Counted from the first letter of the stretch, positions 28,332 to 37,253 are shown. The stretch is DNA of 64,000 nucleotides from Phycisphaerales bacterium (GCA_016716475.1 JADJWG010000002.1:558001-622000); one strand, 5' to 3'. A program made the numbers and translations. Notes: generated from the letters alone by a model not told the origin.

Positions 28332-29113
28332 GCGGCGCCCTCCCGGCGCCCAGGGCGTAGCGGTCCCGCGAGTACGGTGTCCTCGGCACCGACGAGGTGC
28401 AGGAAAACTTCGCTGAGGCGCTGCCGGCCGGTTTGCGCGCGCAGGTCGTCGAGCTCGCCTTCCGCCACCAGTCGCCCGGTATGAATCAGGCCCAACCGGC
28501 GGCACATTTTGTCGATCTCATCGAGGGCATGGGTGGAGAGCAGGATGGCCTTGCCCGCATCCGCCTGGGTCTGGATGAACTCGAGGATGAGCCGGTTGCT
28601 CAGCACATCGAGTCCCAGGGTCGGCTCATCCATGACGAGAATCGGTGGGTCCGCGATCAGCGCACGAGCGATGTTGGTACGTTGCTTCTGGCCCGTGGAG
28701 AGCGCACCGCAACGCAGCTTCAGGAAATCGCGCATGTCGAGCCAGTCGACGAGTTGCGCGATGCGCGCTTGTGCGACCGCACGCGGCAGGTTGTACAGCG
28801 TGGCAAAGTACTCAAGCATCTCATACGGCGTCAGGCGAGCATACAAGCCGGTATTGGCGGTCAGGTAACCGATGCGGCTCTTGACACGCTCGGGGAACGA
28901 GGTGACTTCCTCGTCCGCAATCCAGATCCGGCCCGCGGACGGCCGCAGCAGTCCACTGATCATCCGCAACGTAGTGGTTTTGCCGGCCCCGTTCGGGCCG
29001 AGCAGGCCGTAGATCTCGCCGGCGCGGACTTCGAACGAAATGCCGTTCACGGCAACCTTCTCGGTACCGTCGGGATTGGGGAAGATTTTGGTGAGGTCTT
29101 CGACCCGGATCAT
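28328..29113 (-). CDS. ABC transporter ATP-binding protein (NatA-like)
   Basis: 261 residues with Walker A GPNGAGKTT at about 39-47, signature LSTGQKQR, Walker B ILVMDEPTLGLD and switch His in LSTHALDE. Similar to Na+ exporter ATPases. The stop overlaps the start of the permease-CPBP gene (ATGA), so the two are translationally coupled. It is probably the first gene of this two-gene operon. Confidence 0.92.
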   Translation of the reverse strand: MIRVEDLTKIFPNPDGTEKVAVNGISFEVRAGEIYGLLGPNGAGKTTTLRMISGLLRPSAGRIWIADEEVTSFPERVKSRIGYLTANTGLYARLTPYEMLEYFATLYNLPRAVAQARIAQLVDWLDMRDFLKLRCGALSTGQKQRTNIARALIADPPILVMDEPTLGLDVLSNRLILEFIQTQADAGKAILLSTHALDEIDKMCRRLGLIHTGRLVAEGELDDLRAQTGRQRLSEVFLHLVGAEDTVLAGPLRPGRREGAA

Positions 29114-29361
29114 TGCAGTTCCCGTCGGCGTCGCACGCTTGAATACGGCGCGCCGGCGTCGCGCCCGACAGCCCCTTCCGGGGGGCAGTGCGGGGCATAG
29201 CGTAACGGATCGGCGCGGTCGCGGCGATGGTGTTTGTTTCGGCTCCAGCAGACGCGGTGGGCCGCCATGCTGCCGCGCACCTCGGCGATTCTATCGGTTG
29301 TGCTGGACCGTCACGCCAAGATCCCAGCAGTGCTCCCACGGATCAAGGCCCCGTGGAAGGG

Positions 29362-29922
29362 CTACTCCTCGTAGACACGCGTGGTAAAGCGTTGTACCTG
29401 CACGTCCGGCCGGCGCCAGGCGTCGGCCGCCAGACCGGCCTTTTCGGTGCAGCAGCGTGAAAGCAGTTCTTCCGCATCCCAGCCGAGTTCGGTGGCCACC
29501 TGGGGCAGGAAGAGGCCGCGCTGCGGGCCGCTGCAGATCAGCACTCCGTGCAGTCCGGGTGTAATTTCCGCCAGCGTGTGGACGGGTTCCGGGGGATTGA
29601 GGACGGAGACCGTGATCCTCAGGTCGGCGAGTTCATGCGGTTGCAGGGGTGGAAAGCGCGGATCGTGTGTGGCGGCCGTTACGGTGGCGCGCTGGATGGC
29701 TGTGGCGAGGGGGAGGTTGGGATCGAGCACACCCATGCAACCCCGCAAACGCGACCCTTTGTGCAGTGTCACGAACACGCCGTGATGGGGGTCGTGCGGT
29801 AAGGGCGCTGGAATATCCTCGGCGCGTTGCCCGTGTGCGATCCGGGTCAGGATGGCCCTGGCATAGGCCGCCCAGTCAGATGGAGGAACTGTGGCTGGAG
29901 TGTCGGGAACCGGCGGCATCAT
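29362..29922 (-). CDS. AMMECR1 domain protein (AmmeMemoRadiSam system protein A)
   Basis: 186 residues from ATG 29922. The AMMECR1 core is plain: GVFVTLHKGSRLRGCMGVLDP, then ATHDPRFPPLQPHELADLRITVSVLNPP, and GVLICSGPQRGLFLPQVATELGWDAEELL. In bacteria this protein often pairs with Memo and radical-SAM proteins (AmmeMemoRadiSam cluster), but neither is adjacent. The function of AMMECR1 is not established. The upstream extension of the frame runs into a repeat and is not coding. Confidence 0.9.
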   Translation of the reverse strand: MMPPVPDTPATVPPSDWAAYARAILTRIAHGQRAEDIPAPLPHDPHHGVFVTLHKGSRLRGCMGVLDPNLPLATAIQRATVTAATHDPRFPPLQPHELADLRITVSVLNPPEPVHTLAEITPGLHGVLICSGPQRGLFLPQVATELGWDAEELLSRCCTEKAGLAADAWRRPDVQVQRFTTRVYEE

Positions 29923-30010
29923 TAGACGGTCCCGCGAAAACAAGAGCTGCCGCCAGCGTAACGCGGCGGGCAACCGCTGCACCCTGATCCCGAACCTCAT
30001 CTTCTTTGCA

Positions 30011-30085
30011 GGGAGGGGTTGGAGGAAGGGCGTAATCGGGCGGGAGTGACGCCCTTCTCCCAACCTCTCCCCCAAAGGGGAGAGG
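30011..30085. repeat. REP-like palindromic element with two competing hairpins
   Basis: Imperfect 23-base inverted repeat (30011-30033 with 30050-30072, ACGCCCTTC-type arms, about three mismatches, loop about 16). Its right arm also pairs with the following bases: CCTCTCCCC 30064-30072 and GGGGAGAGG 30077-30085 form a perfect 9-bp stem. The two hairpins cannot form together. The sequence resembles dispersed G/C-rich palindromes seen between genes in many bacteria. Its place between two leftward genes would let it act as a terminator for the small upstream gene. Confidence 0.5.
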
Positions 30086-30100
30086 GTCTGGGGCAGCTTA

Positions 30101-30217
30101 TTAGTAGTTTTCCTGCTTCTTCTTGACGATCCAGAGCACGACCACGATCACCAGCAGACCGATGATCAAGCCCCAGTTCCACAGCGGCAGGCCCATGAAT
30201 TGCGCGAGCGTGTTCAT
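30101..30217 (-). CDS. 38-residue single-helix membrane protein
   Basis: Very short gene with strong supporting signals: ATG at 30217 (AAGGA about 9 bases upstream), a single hydrophobic helix (LIIGLLVIVVVLWIV, about residues 18-32), and a Lys-rich cytoplasmic tail (KKKQENY). The organisation is that of a small bitopic membrane protein. A good promoter (TTGACA-N17-TTTACT, 30273-30301) lies about 55 bases upstream, and the REP-like hairpins lie just after the stop. Function unknown. Confidence 0.72.
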   Translation of the reverse strand: MNTLAQFMGLPLWNWGLIIGLLVIVVVLWIVKKKQENY

Positions 30218-30272
30218 AGACGTTGTTCCTTGGATGTGGGTCCTCAGCCGAATCAATCGGCTTCGGGACCTA

Positions 30273-30301
30273 AGTAAATCGACCGAAGTGGTGACTGTCA
30301 A
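30273..30301 (-). promoter_or_regulatory. Promoter of the 38-residue membrane protein
   Basis: TTGACA at 30296-30301 and TTTACT at 30273-30278, spacing 17 bases on the minus strand. Best -35 match in the window. A small hairpin (AGCCGA/TCGGCT, 30246-30262) lies in the predicted leader. Confidence 0.6.
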
Positions 30302-30635
30302 CGGGGGCGGCGTCCGGCACCGGCTGGGTGGCCCCGTGGCGTCGGCGGACCGGTCGTGTGCCTGACCCGCCGGCATCCCCAAGCATGGCACCGGGTAGGT
30401 GCCCCGCCGTACAGATGGGTGTAGATCGAATACCAAGTGTGGGAATGTGGGCTCGGGGGCTTGCAATCGGTCCTCAAGGTCCCTATATCCATGGCCGATA
30501 ATATGCGGGGGGCAGGCGATCTGACCGGTGCCGTGAGCGCTGGTTGCGGTCTGGCCGATAGGAAGTTGGGTAGCGGTGCGGCTCGCACGGACTCCGTGTG
30601 TGCGGAGTTGCCGGGCCGGCTGAAAAACTGGAGGC
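30302..30635. other. Non-coding stretch between divergent genes
   Basis: Together with the 38-residue gene's leader this forms a gap of about 420 bases. Apart from the minus-strand promoter above I see no coding frame, RNA or repeat. A rightward promoter for the porin should lie here, but I find no clear match to consensus. Confidence 0.4.
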
Positions 30636-30641
30636 ATGTAC

Positions 30642-32171
30642 ATGGCGGGACGACGACGGAACGTCGCCTTGAGTCTCCTGTTCCTGATGGCCTGCAGTAC
30701 GGGGCCGGTACTGGCACAAGAGGATGTGAACGCAGACGCGAACGAACTCGACCGTCTGCGTGCGCTGCTGGATGCCCAACAGGCGCGCCTGGCGACATTG
30801 GAGCAGCAACTCACTGCGCAGCAGCACCCGGATGTGGAGCGGATGCGCATCGACGAGATGCGCAAGCAGATTCGGGAGATTTTGAGTGAAACGGAGTTTC
30901 GCGAAAGTCTGATGCCGAGCACGGTGCAGGCGGGTTATGACAAGGGTTTCTACATTCGCAGCACCGACGACAAGTTTCTGCTGAAGATCTCGGGCATGAT
31001 GCAGTTCCGTTATACGTATTACGGAACCCACCGCGACAACCGTTATCTTGCCCCGGGACTCAACCGCAGCCGCAGCCGGTCGGGCTTCGACATGCAGCGC
31101 ACGCGATTGCGGCTTGCCGGCCACGTTTACTCGAAGGATCTGACCTACCTGCTCGAATTCGACATGAATCCGTCGACGAGCTACGACACACGACTGTTTT
31201 ATGCGTACGTGAATTATCGCATCGCCGATGAGTTCCAGATCCGGGCCGGGCAGTTCCGCATGGCGAGCACCCGGGCAGACTACGCCTCGACCGCGACGAT
31301 GCAGTTCGTTGATTACCCGATGATGAACGCCGTGTTCGGCCTGGGGAACGGGCTCGGCGTGCAGCTCTGGGGGCGCCTGCTCGAAGGCCGGGGCGAGTAC
31401 TACCTGCAAGTGGTCAATGCCCTCAGCAACGCCGGCCGCGCCACGATCACGACCGACGAAACACGTGCCACCGCCGGTCACGACAACAATCCGGCGATTG
31501 TCTTTCGCACCGTCTGGCAACTGCTGCAGGGTTCCTGCATGCATCCCGACGATGCGGATCACTTCACGGCGCCGTGCGACCTCGGCTACCACACTTCGCC
31601 CGCGTTGAACATGGGCTTCCATTACGCTTTTGCTGAAGATTACGACACCGGACATCTCCGCATCCCCTTCCCGCAGCGCTCGTTTTTCCGCCGCGGCGGC
31701 TTCGGCCTGACGAACTCGAAGGGTTTGCAGATTCACCAGTTCGGAACGGATGTCGGCTTCAAGTATCGCGGATTTTCGCTTGTGGGTGAGTATGTGATGC
31801 GGTTGCTTGATGTGCGCGCCGGTGACAGCGCGCCCTTCGCGCCTCTTTATCAGCTCACGGGCGACGGTTCAACCAACGCCCAGCACGGCGGCTATCTCCA
31901 GGCGGGCTACCTCCTGCCACTGGAGGGCGCCCTGGCCCGCAAGATCGAGATTGTCGGGCGCGTCGGTGGGCTAGCGGCCGTGTCCGGTGGCAGTGAAGGC
32001 ACCTGGGACTACGGTGCCGGCATCAACTACTACATCAAGGGCCACAAGGTGAAGCTCCAGGCGGACGTAACGAAGATTTACGAGGCGCCCACCACCGCCA
32101 GCTCCTACAGTCTCGCCAACGTCAATGACGATGCCCTGATCTGGCGAATTCAACTTCAAGTCGCATTCTGA
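30642..32171 (+). CDS. Putative outer-membrane porin (OprO/OprP family)
   Basis: 509 residues from ATG 30642, chosen because GGAGG (30630-30634) is 7 bases before it; the nearby ATG at 30636 is too close. Signal peptide (SLLFLMACSTGPVLA then QED), a coiled-coil of about 50 residues (LDRLRALLDAQQARLATLE), then a long beta-barrel with alternating aromatic and polar residues and a C-terminal Phe (QVAF), as in outer-membrane barrels. The N-terminal coil plus the YIRSTDDKFLLKISGMMQFRY pattern fits the phosphate-selective porin O/P group. Substrate is not known. It precedes a small lipoprotein gene. Confidence 0.88.
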   Translation: MAGRRRNVALSLLFLMACSTGPVLAQEDVNADANELDRLRALLDAQQARLATLEQQLTAQQHPDVERMRIDEMRKQIREILSETEFRESLMPSTVQAGYDKGFYIRSTDDKFLLKISGMMQFRYTYYGTHRDNRYLAPGLNRSRSRSGFDMQRTRLRLAGHVYSKDLTYLLEFDMNPSTSYDTRLFYAYVNYRIADEFQIRAGQFRMASTRADYASTATMQFVDYPMMNAVFGLGNGLGVQLWGRLLEGRGEYYLQVVNALSNAGRATITTDETRATAGHDNNPAIVFRTVWQLLQGSCMHPDDADHFTAPCDLGYHTSPALNMGFHYAFAEDYDTGHLRIPFPQRSFFRRGGFGLTNSKGLQIHQFGTDVGFKYRGFSLVGEYVMRLLDVRAGDSAPFAPLYQLTGDGSTNAQHGGYLQAGYLLPLEGALARKIEIVGRVGGLAAVSGGSEGTWDYGAGINYYIKGHKVKLQADVTKIYEAPTTASSYSLANVNDDALIWRIQLQVAF

Positions 32172-32235
32172 GTCGGTGGTCATACCCGAATCCATGCTCG
32201 CGGCCGCGGGCCGCGCTTAAGCGGAGTCAAGGATC

Positions 32236-32535
32236 ATGCAAACCAATCTGCGACGGCGTTTCACGCTGGGTCTGCTGACAAGTTCGGCGGCTGGTCTGCT
32301 CCTCTCGGGGCCGTTCGGCTGCACACTGTATGCGAACAACAGTGATTTTCAGGCGCTCTTCTCGGCCACCGGTGCGGCCGTCATCCGGGCGGTAGCGGGG
32401 AACGTCGACCTGGGCACGGACTTCAACGCGGCCGTGCGTGACCCGTTGACGGGCTTCGCAACCAGTGTCTGGAACAACTGGCTCGACAGCCGCATCGTGG
32501 ACGATTTCCCAAACAACACGATCCTGCTGCGGTAA
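32236..32535 (+). CDS. Small putative lipoprotein of unknown function
   Basis: 99 residues, start at ATG 32236 with AAGGA just upstream. N-terminus: Arg-rich start then hydrophobic LLTSSAAGLLLSGPFGC, so signal peptide with a possible lipobox Cys at about residue 29. The short mature part has no recognised domain. It lies 64 bases after the porin gene and could be co-expressed. It has the same layout as the small lipoprotein at 37436-37675. Confidence 0.65.
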   Translation: MQTNLRRRFTLGLLTSSAAGLLLSGPFGCTLYANNSDFQALFSATGAAVIRAVAGNVDLGTDFNAAVRDPLTGFATSVWNNWLDSRIVDDFPNNTILLR

Positions 32536-32636
32536 GTAGGAGAATTCGCGCCGCCCGTCCGTGCACACTTGGTGCGCGGACGGGCGGTGGCGCGCGCTGC
32601 ACCCGGCGACTTCCCGGTCCTCCAACGCGACACATC

Positions 32637-32663
32637 TTGCAGGGCGGGCATATCTTGTATAAT
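32637..32663 (+). promoter_or_regulatory. Candidate promoter for MTA phosphorylase gene
   Basis: TTGCAG at 32637-32642 and a perfect TATAAT at 32658-32663, spacer 15 bases (slightly short). About 107 bases before the start of the phosphorylase gene. Confidence 0.5.
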
Positions 32664-32769
32664 CCAAGTGACCGCGCCCCTATCCGTTGAGGCGTAGGGT
32701 TGGGCGGATGTGATGCCCCGAGACCGGGCCCGCGTTTCGCGCGCTGTCGGCGTCTGTTTGGAGGTGGTG

Positions 32770-33654
32770 ATGCTCGGAATCATTGGCGGTACGGGCTTGG
32801 CGGAGGCGCTGTTCGGCGACGCCGACGGTGCCGTACACGATGTCGCGACGCCATTTGGCAAGCCGTCCGCTCCGGTGCGCATTGTCGAGTGGCATGGAAT
32901 CCGGGTGGCGCTGCTGGCACGGCACGGTGATGGGCACAGCTTCAATCCTTCGCAGGTGCCATATCGCGCGAATATTTACGCGCTCAAGTCGCTGGGAGTG
33001 ACGCACATTCTCGCCAGCGGGGCCGTCGGTTCGCTGAACCCGGAATACAAGCCGCGGGATCTTGTGCTTGTGGACCAGGTCATTGATCGGACGTTCCGCC
33101 GCATTCCCACTTTCTTCGATGACGGGTTGGCCGTGCATGTCGACTTCGCGGAGCCCTTCTGTGCTGAACTGCGATCCCTCCTGCAGGGTGCGGCCGGAGC
33201 AGTGTCGGCCACCGTTCACCCGACCGGAACGTACGTGTGCATGGAAGGGCCGGCTTTCAGCACGGTGGCGGAATCACGCCTGCACCAAGGGTGGGATGCC
33301 GACCTGATCGGCATGACTTGCATGCCGGAGGCGAAGCTGGCCCGCGAGGCGGAGATCGCCTACGCACTGGTGGCACTCGTCACGGACTTCGACTGTTGGC
33401 GCCCGCACGAGTCCGGGCAGTCCAGGCAGGCCTTGTTGGCGGAAATCATTGGGCACTTGCAGGCCGCGACGGCCAATGCGCTCGCGCTCTTGCGCGCGGC
33501 CGCAGAGAGCTACGCCCGGGCGCCCCTGGCACCGGGACCGATCCACACCGGACTTGACTTGGCGGTTTGGACAAAACACACGCACATCACGCGTGAAGTA
33601 CGGTCGCGATACGGCATCCTGCTGGAACGGTTCTCGCAGGTGGCTGGGCGGTAG
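32770..33654 (+). CDS. Purine nucleoside phosphorylase, MTA phosphorylase type
   Basis: 294 residues; ATG 32770 with GGAGG at 32760-32764. Cleaves S-methyl-5'-thioadenosine (or methylthioinosine) with phosphate, salvaging purine and methionine sulfur. Features are IIGGTGLAEAL, LLARHGDGHSFNPSQVPYRANIYALKSLGVTHILASGAVGSL in segments, and the purine site LIGMTCMPEAKLAREAEI followed by TDFDCW. The Met-Thr-Cys-Met/Pro-Glu arrangement is that of the MTAP/MTIP group, not of PNP. It may be methylthioinosine phosphorylase; motifs do not decide it. Confidence 0.9.
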   Translation: MLGIIGGTGLAEALFGDADGAVHDVATPFGKPSAPVRIVEWHGIRVALLARHGDGHSFNPSQVPYRANIYALKSLGVTHILASGAVGSLNPEYKPRDLVLVDQVIDRTFRRIPTFFDDGLAVHVDFAEPFCAELRSLLQGAAGAVSATVHPTGTYVCMEGPAFSTVAESRLHQGWDADLIGMTCMPEAKLAREAEIAYALVALVTDFDCWRPHESGQSRQALLAEIIGHLQAATANALALLRAAAESYARAPLAPGPIHTGLDLAVWTKHTHITREVRSRYGILLERFSQVAGR

Positions 33655-33692
33655 GTCGCTCCGCGGAGTCGGGCAAAGGGTTGGAGGTGTGG

Positions 33693-34916
33693 GTGTTGAC
33701 GGCAGTGCCGCAGGAAACCGAGTGGATCATTCACCCGCCACACCCCGAACGTGATGCGTTTGCGCGGGCGGCGGGCATCCGCCCGCTGTTGGCACAACTG
33801 CTGCTCCAACGGGGCGTAACGCGCGCGGATGCGGTCGGATCATTTCTCGCACCGGAGTTCAAGGGCCTGCTGCCGCCTGCCGAACTACCTGGCGCCGTTG
33901 CCGCGGGGGCGCGGCTCGCGGCAGCGGCCCGCGCAGGTCGCCGGATCGTGATCTACGGCGACTACGACGTGGACGGCGTCACCGCCACGGCGATTCTCTG
34001 GCACACGCTACGTGCGGCGGGTGCGCAGGTCGCCTTTTACATTCCCAGTCGGCTGGAAGAGGGCTACGGGGTGAACGGGGAGGCCCTCGACCGATTGAAG
34101 GAGGAAGGCGCCGAGGTCGTGGTCACGGTGGACTGCGGTATCACGGCGGTGGAGGAGGCGGCACGGGCGCGGGCGCTGGGGTTGGAACTCATCATCACGG
34201 ATCACCACCAGCCGCGCGCGGAGCATCCCGATGCGGCCGTGCTGGTGCATCCGACCGCCCTCGGCCGCTCGCGCAACCCCGACCTGTCGGGTGCCGGCGT
34301 GGCGTTGAAGGTCGCGTGGGCCTTGGCGCAGGACTTCTGTGGTGCGGAACGCGTCGCTGAACCATTCCGTACCTGCCTGCTGGATGCGACCGCGTTCGCG
34401 GCCCTGGGGCTGATTGCGGACGTCGTTCCTTTGACTGGCGAGAACCGGATTATCACGAGCTTCGGACTGCGGCGCCTGGCTGCCACCACCAATCCGGGGC
34501 TACGTGCGCTCATCGCCGTCGCGAAACTGACGGAGCGTGAATCTTTCGACGACTACGATGTCGGCTTCCGTCTGGCGCCGCGGCTGAATGCCATTGGGCG
34601 CATGGGCCACGCACGGCTCGCAGTGGAGTTGTTTACCCGCGCCGACGAGCGCCGCGCGCAGGAGATTGCGACGACACTCGATGGAGAGAATCGCAATCGA
34701 CAGACGGTGGAGAAACAGATCGTCCGCGAAGCGGAGCGGATGGTCTCAGACCTGGGCTTCGACCGGGAGAGCTGTCGCGGCATCGTCCTCGCCAGCCCAA
34801 CCTGGCACGCGGGGGTGATCGGCATCGTGGCGTCCCGACTCGTGGAGCGTTTCCGCCGGCCGACGGTTCTTATCGCGCTTGATGACGGGATGGGGCAGGG
34901 TCCGGCCGCAGCGTGA
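33693..34916 (+). CDS. recJ: RecJ single-strand exonuclease, N-terminal part (frameshifted)
   Basis: DHH-family 5'-3' single-strand DNA exonuclease for recombination and repair. GGAGG at 33683-33687 favours GTG 33693. DHH domain motifs: GDYDVDGVTA, TVDCGITAVEEA, and IITDHHQPR, then GLRRLAAT and LAPRLNAIGRMGHAR, and the DHHA1 region WHAGVIGIVASRL. The frame ends with GMGQGPAAA and stop. Adding one G after the GGG at 34898-34900 changes this to GMGQGSGRSVKHFPLH, the usual RecJ sequence, and continues in the next frame. The pieces are one gene. Confidence 0.93.
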   Translation: MLTAVPQETEWIIHPPHPERDAFARAAGIRPLLAQLLLQRGVTRADAVGSFLAPEFKGLLPPAELPGAVAAGARLAAAARAGRRIVIYGDYDVDGVTATAILWHTLRAAGAQVAFYIPSRLEEGYGVNGEALDRLKEEGAEVVVTVDCGITAVEEAARARALGLELIITDHHQPRAEHPDAAVLVHPTALGRSRNPDLSGAGVALKVAWALAQDFCGAERVAEPFRTCLLDATAFAALGLIADVVPLTGENRIITSFGLRRLAATTNPGLRALIAVAKLTERESFDDYDVGFRLAPRLNAIGRMGHARLAVELFTRADERRAQEIATTLDGENRNRQTVEKQIVREAERMVSDLGFDRESCRGIVLASPTWHAGVIGIVASRLVERFRRPTVLIALDDGMGQGPAAA

Positions 34917-35443
34917 AGCACTTCCCGCTGCATGAGGTGCTCGCGGCCTGCGACGAACACCTTGAGAGTCACGGTGGCCATGCGATGGCCGCGGGCGTGC
35001 GCCTGCGGGCCGAGAAGGTTGCGGAATTCACCCTGGCTTTCCAGCGCGAGGCGAACCAGCGGCTGACGGCGGCCGATCTGAGGCCAAGACTGCGGCTGGA
35101 TGATGAGGTGGCACTTGCGGATCTCGATGCGGCACTGGTGCGGATGATTCAACAGATGGCGCCGTTTGGTACGGACAACCCCCGGCCGCGGTTGGCCACC
35201 CAGGTTGTGGAACTCGTAGACCACCCGCGCATCGTGGGCAAGAGCGGGGCGCACCTCCAGTTCACAGTGCGTCAGAACGGGACGTTTCGCAAGGCCATTG
35301 CATTCGGGCGTGGGACGGAGGCCGAGACGCTCGGCGAGCACCGCGCGGTGCGCGTCGCTTTCGAACCGCTGATGAACGAATGGAACGGGCAGGAGCGCGT
35401 GGAACTGAAGGTTATCGACTGGAAGCCCGCCGAAGCGCGGTGA
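34913..35443 (+). CDS. recJ: RecJ, C-terminal part (continuation after frameshift)
   Basis: The first codons listed (GTG AAG CAC) are not a natural start; translation should come from 33693 through a frameshift at 34898-34900. The part carries the end of DHHA1 (CDEHLESHGGHAMAAGV, where GGHAMAAG is the conserved motif) and the OB-fold of RecJ (PFGTDNPRP, then LKVIDWKPAE). Total joined length would be about 580 residues, normal for RecJ. Followed by an oppositely oriented gene 32 bases downstream. Confidence 0.9.
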   Translation: MKHFPLHEVLAACDEHLESHGGHAMAAGVRLRAEKVAEFTLAFQREANQRLTAADLRPRLRLDDEVALADLDAALVRMIQQMAPFGTDNPRPRLATQVVELVDHPRIVGKSGAHLQFTVRQNGTFRKAIAFGRGTEAETLGEHRAVRVAFEPLMNEWNGQERVELKVIDWKPAEAR

Positions 35444-35475
35444 GCTCCACGCGTGTCCGGCGGCTCGCCCCTTCC

Positions 35476-36534
35476 TCAGGGTAGGGTGATTCCGCGTTCG
35501 CGGGCCTGGCGTTCGACTTCCTCAAGCTCTGCCGCCGATGCGGCATCCAGCTCGCGCGCCAGTCGTTGAACTTCGGCGACCTGGGCATCGGACACGCGGG
35601 CGCGCAGGTCGGGCCAGTGCGCGGCAATCACATCGCATAACTCATCGTCCTGGACGGCGTCGCCGAACGCGCGGCTGGTCAGCAGCGTTCCGAGATCGCG
35701 TAGCTTGACTGCACGCCGCAGGCGATCGTCGGCGCGGAAGGCCTCGATGTGCCGAGCGACGACCGGATGCGCGAGTAGTTCGTCGAAAACCCCGGCTTCC
35801 ACCGCATCCCAGAACGCGGCGCGATCGGCCGTCGCCTCGCTGATGATGGCGAACGTCCGAATGCGTGGGACTGCGGCGAGCGGGTTGCGGTCCGCGACCC
35901 AGCGGCCGAACGGGTCGGAGTGGAGCATCAAGTGCCCCAAGGTATGTGCGTAGTAGGCCGCTGAAGCGATGCCCGGCGCGACATGTCGGAAACGCTCCGC
36001 AGTCAGTCGCAGCGTGCTGCTGAACAACGCGAACGTCCAGAGCAGGACACAAACCAGCAATACCGCCTCACCAACGCGTCCCAGCAGTCCACCGGCGCGA
36101 TTGAACACGTACAGGTAGCGGTTTTTCTGCCAGGGGGCGGTGAGTCGCCGGCCCAACCAGCCCCCGAGAGCGGTGGGCGCGCCAAGGACGATCACAGTTG
36201 CAAGACCGAGCCCGACCAGTCCGCCGAACGGCAGGGCGAGCACTTGGCTCAGCGGTGTGCCCACGATCGGCAGGAGCGCGACACCGATCAGCAAGCCCGC
36301 CAGCCGGGCGGTCATGCCAATCAGTCCGCCCCGGGTAGGTATCCAGACGAAGATCAGCGCTACCAGTGAAGTAAACTTGACGGCCGGCCCTCCAAACGCG
36401 AGGGCGAGCAACAGCAACCCCACGAGCACAACGCGGAAAGTTCCAAGAAAGAAGCCCGTCCCGGCGTGTAAGGTGCCGGACTCGACGGACTCGTCCGCGT
36501 TCGGTGGTGCGGTTAGCGCTGGAGCAACGGGCAT
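35476..36534 (-). CDS. Putative CvpA-like multi-helix membrane protein
   Basis: 352 residues. Five or six hydrophobic segments within residues 28-175, in the spacing of CvpA family proteins (VALIFVWIPTRGGLIGMTARLAGLLIGVA is visible in segments), followed by a soluble C-terminal region of about 170 residues rich in Arg and Ala, ending RQARERGITLP. CvpA proteins in proteobacteria relate to colicin V production and envelope homeostasis. The long soluble tail is not usual. Function is inferred only from topology. Confidence 0.7.
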   Translation of the reverse strand: MPVAPALTAPPNADESVESGTLHAGTGFFLGTFRVVLVGLLLLALAFGGPAVKFTSLVALIFVWIPTRGGLIGMTARLAGLLIGVALLPIVGTPLSQVLALPFGGLVGLGLATVIVLGAPTALGGWLGRRLTAPWQKNRYLYVFNRAGGLLGRVGEAVLLVCVLLWTFALFSSTLRLTAERFRHVAPGIASAAYYAHTLGHLMLHSDPFGRWVADRNPLAAVPRIRTFAIISEATADRAAFWDAVEAGVFDELLAHPVVARHIEAFRADDRLRRAVKLRDLGTLLTSRAFGDAVQDDELCDVIAAHWPDLRARVSDAQVAEVQRLARELDAASAAELEEVERQARERGITLP

Positions 36535-36686
36535 CGGGAGTGCTCCCGGTCATACGTTGGGCGCAGGCCGCACTACGGCGCGGGCGCGCACCTCTCCAAT
36601 AGGATCGGTGACGGTGACAAATGACTTGATCCCCGCTGGATAGGGGGGTGGGGTGGACAGGTGACAGGGACGAGCTACGGCGGAGG

Positions 36687-37253
36687 TCAGACTTCCTGGA
36701 TTTCCTTCGACTTCTCGTCCACGACGGCGTCGATCTTCTTGCAATACTCGTCGGTGAGCTTCTGGACCTGCTCTTGGCCGCGATCGGCATCATCCTCGGG
36801 CAGCGTCTTGGCCTTCTTTTCGGTTTCGAGGGCCTTGTTGGCATCGCGGCGGATATTGCGTACGGAGATCTTCTGCTGCTCGCCCAATTCTTTGACCCGT
36901 GCGATGAGCTTCTGGCGCCGGTCCCCGGAGAGTGCCGGCACGGGCAGGCGAATCATCTTGCCGTCGTTCTGAGGATTGATCCCAAGCTCGCTTTTCTCGA
37001 TCGAGCGTTGGATGTCCTTGAGAGTGCCGGGGTCGAAGGGCTTCACAACGATGACGTTTCCTTCGGTGACGGCAATGCTCGCCAGTTCTTTGAGCGTCAT
37101 GGTGGAGCCATAAGACTCGACCTCGACGCGCAAACTATCGACGAGGCCCGGGGTAGCGCGGCCGGTGCGCACGCCGCGCAGTTCTTGCCGGAGGAAGTCG
37201 AGCGCCTTGTCCATTTTGTCTTCGGTGTCGAACAGCACATCATCCAGCGGCAT
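36687..37253 (-). CDS. frr: Ribosome recycling factor
   Basis: 188 residues, normal length. Splits post-termination ribosomes with EF-G. Conserved regions: LRGVRTGRATPGLVDSLRVE, GSTMTLKELASIAV, EKSELGINPQNDGKMIRLPVP, and ISVRNIRRDANK, with C-terminal helical KKIDAVVDEKSKEI. Start ATG 37253. It is usually near rpsB-tsf-pyrH, but those are not in this window. Confidence 0.96.
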   Translation of the reverse strand: MPLDDVLFDTEDKMDKALDFLRQELRGVRTGRATPGLVDSLRVEVESYGSTMTLKELASIAVTEGNVIVVKPFDPGTLKDIQRSIEKSELGINPQNDGKMIRLPVPALSGDRRQKLIARVKELGEQQKISVRNIRRDANKALETEKKAKTLPEDDADRGQEQVQKLTDEYCKKIDAVVDEKSKEIQEV

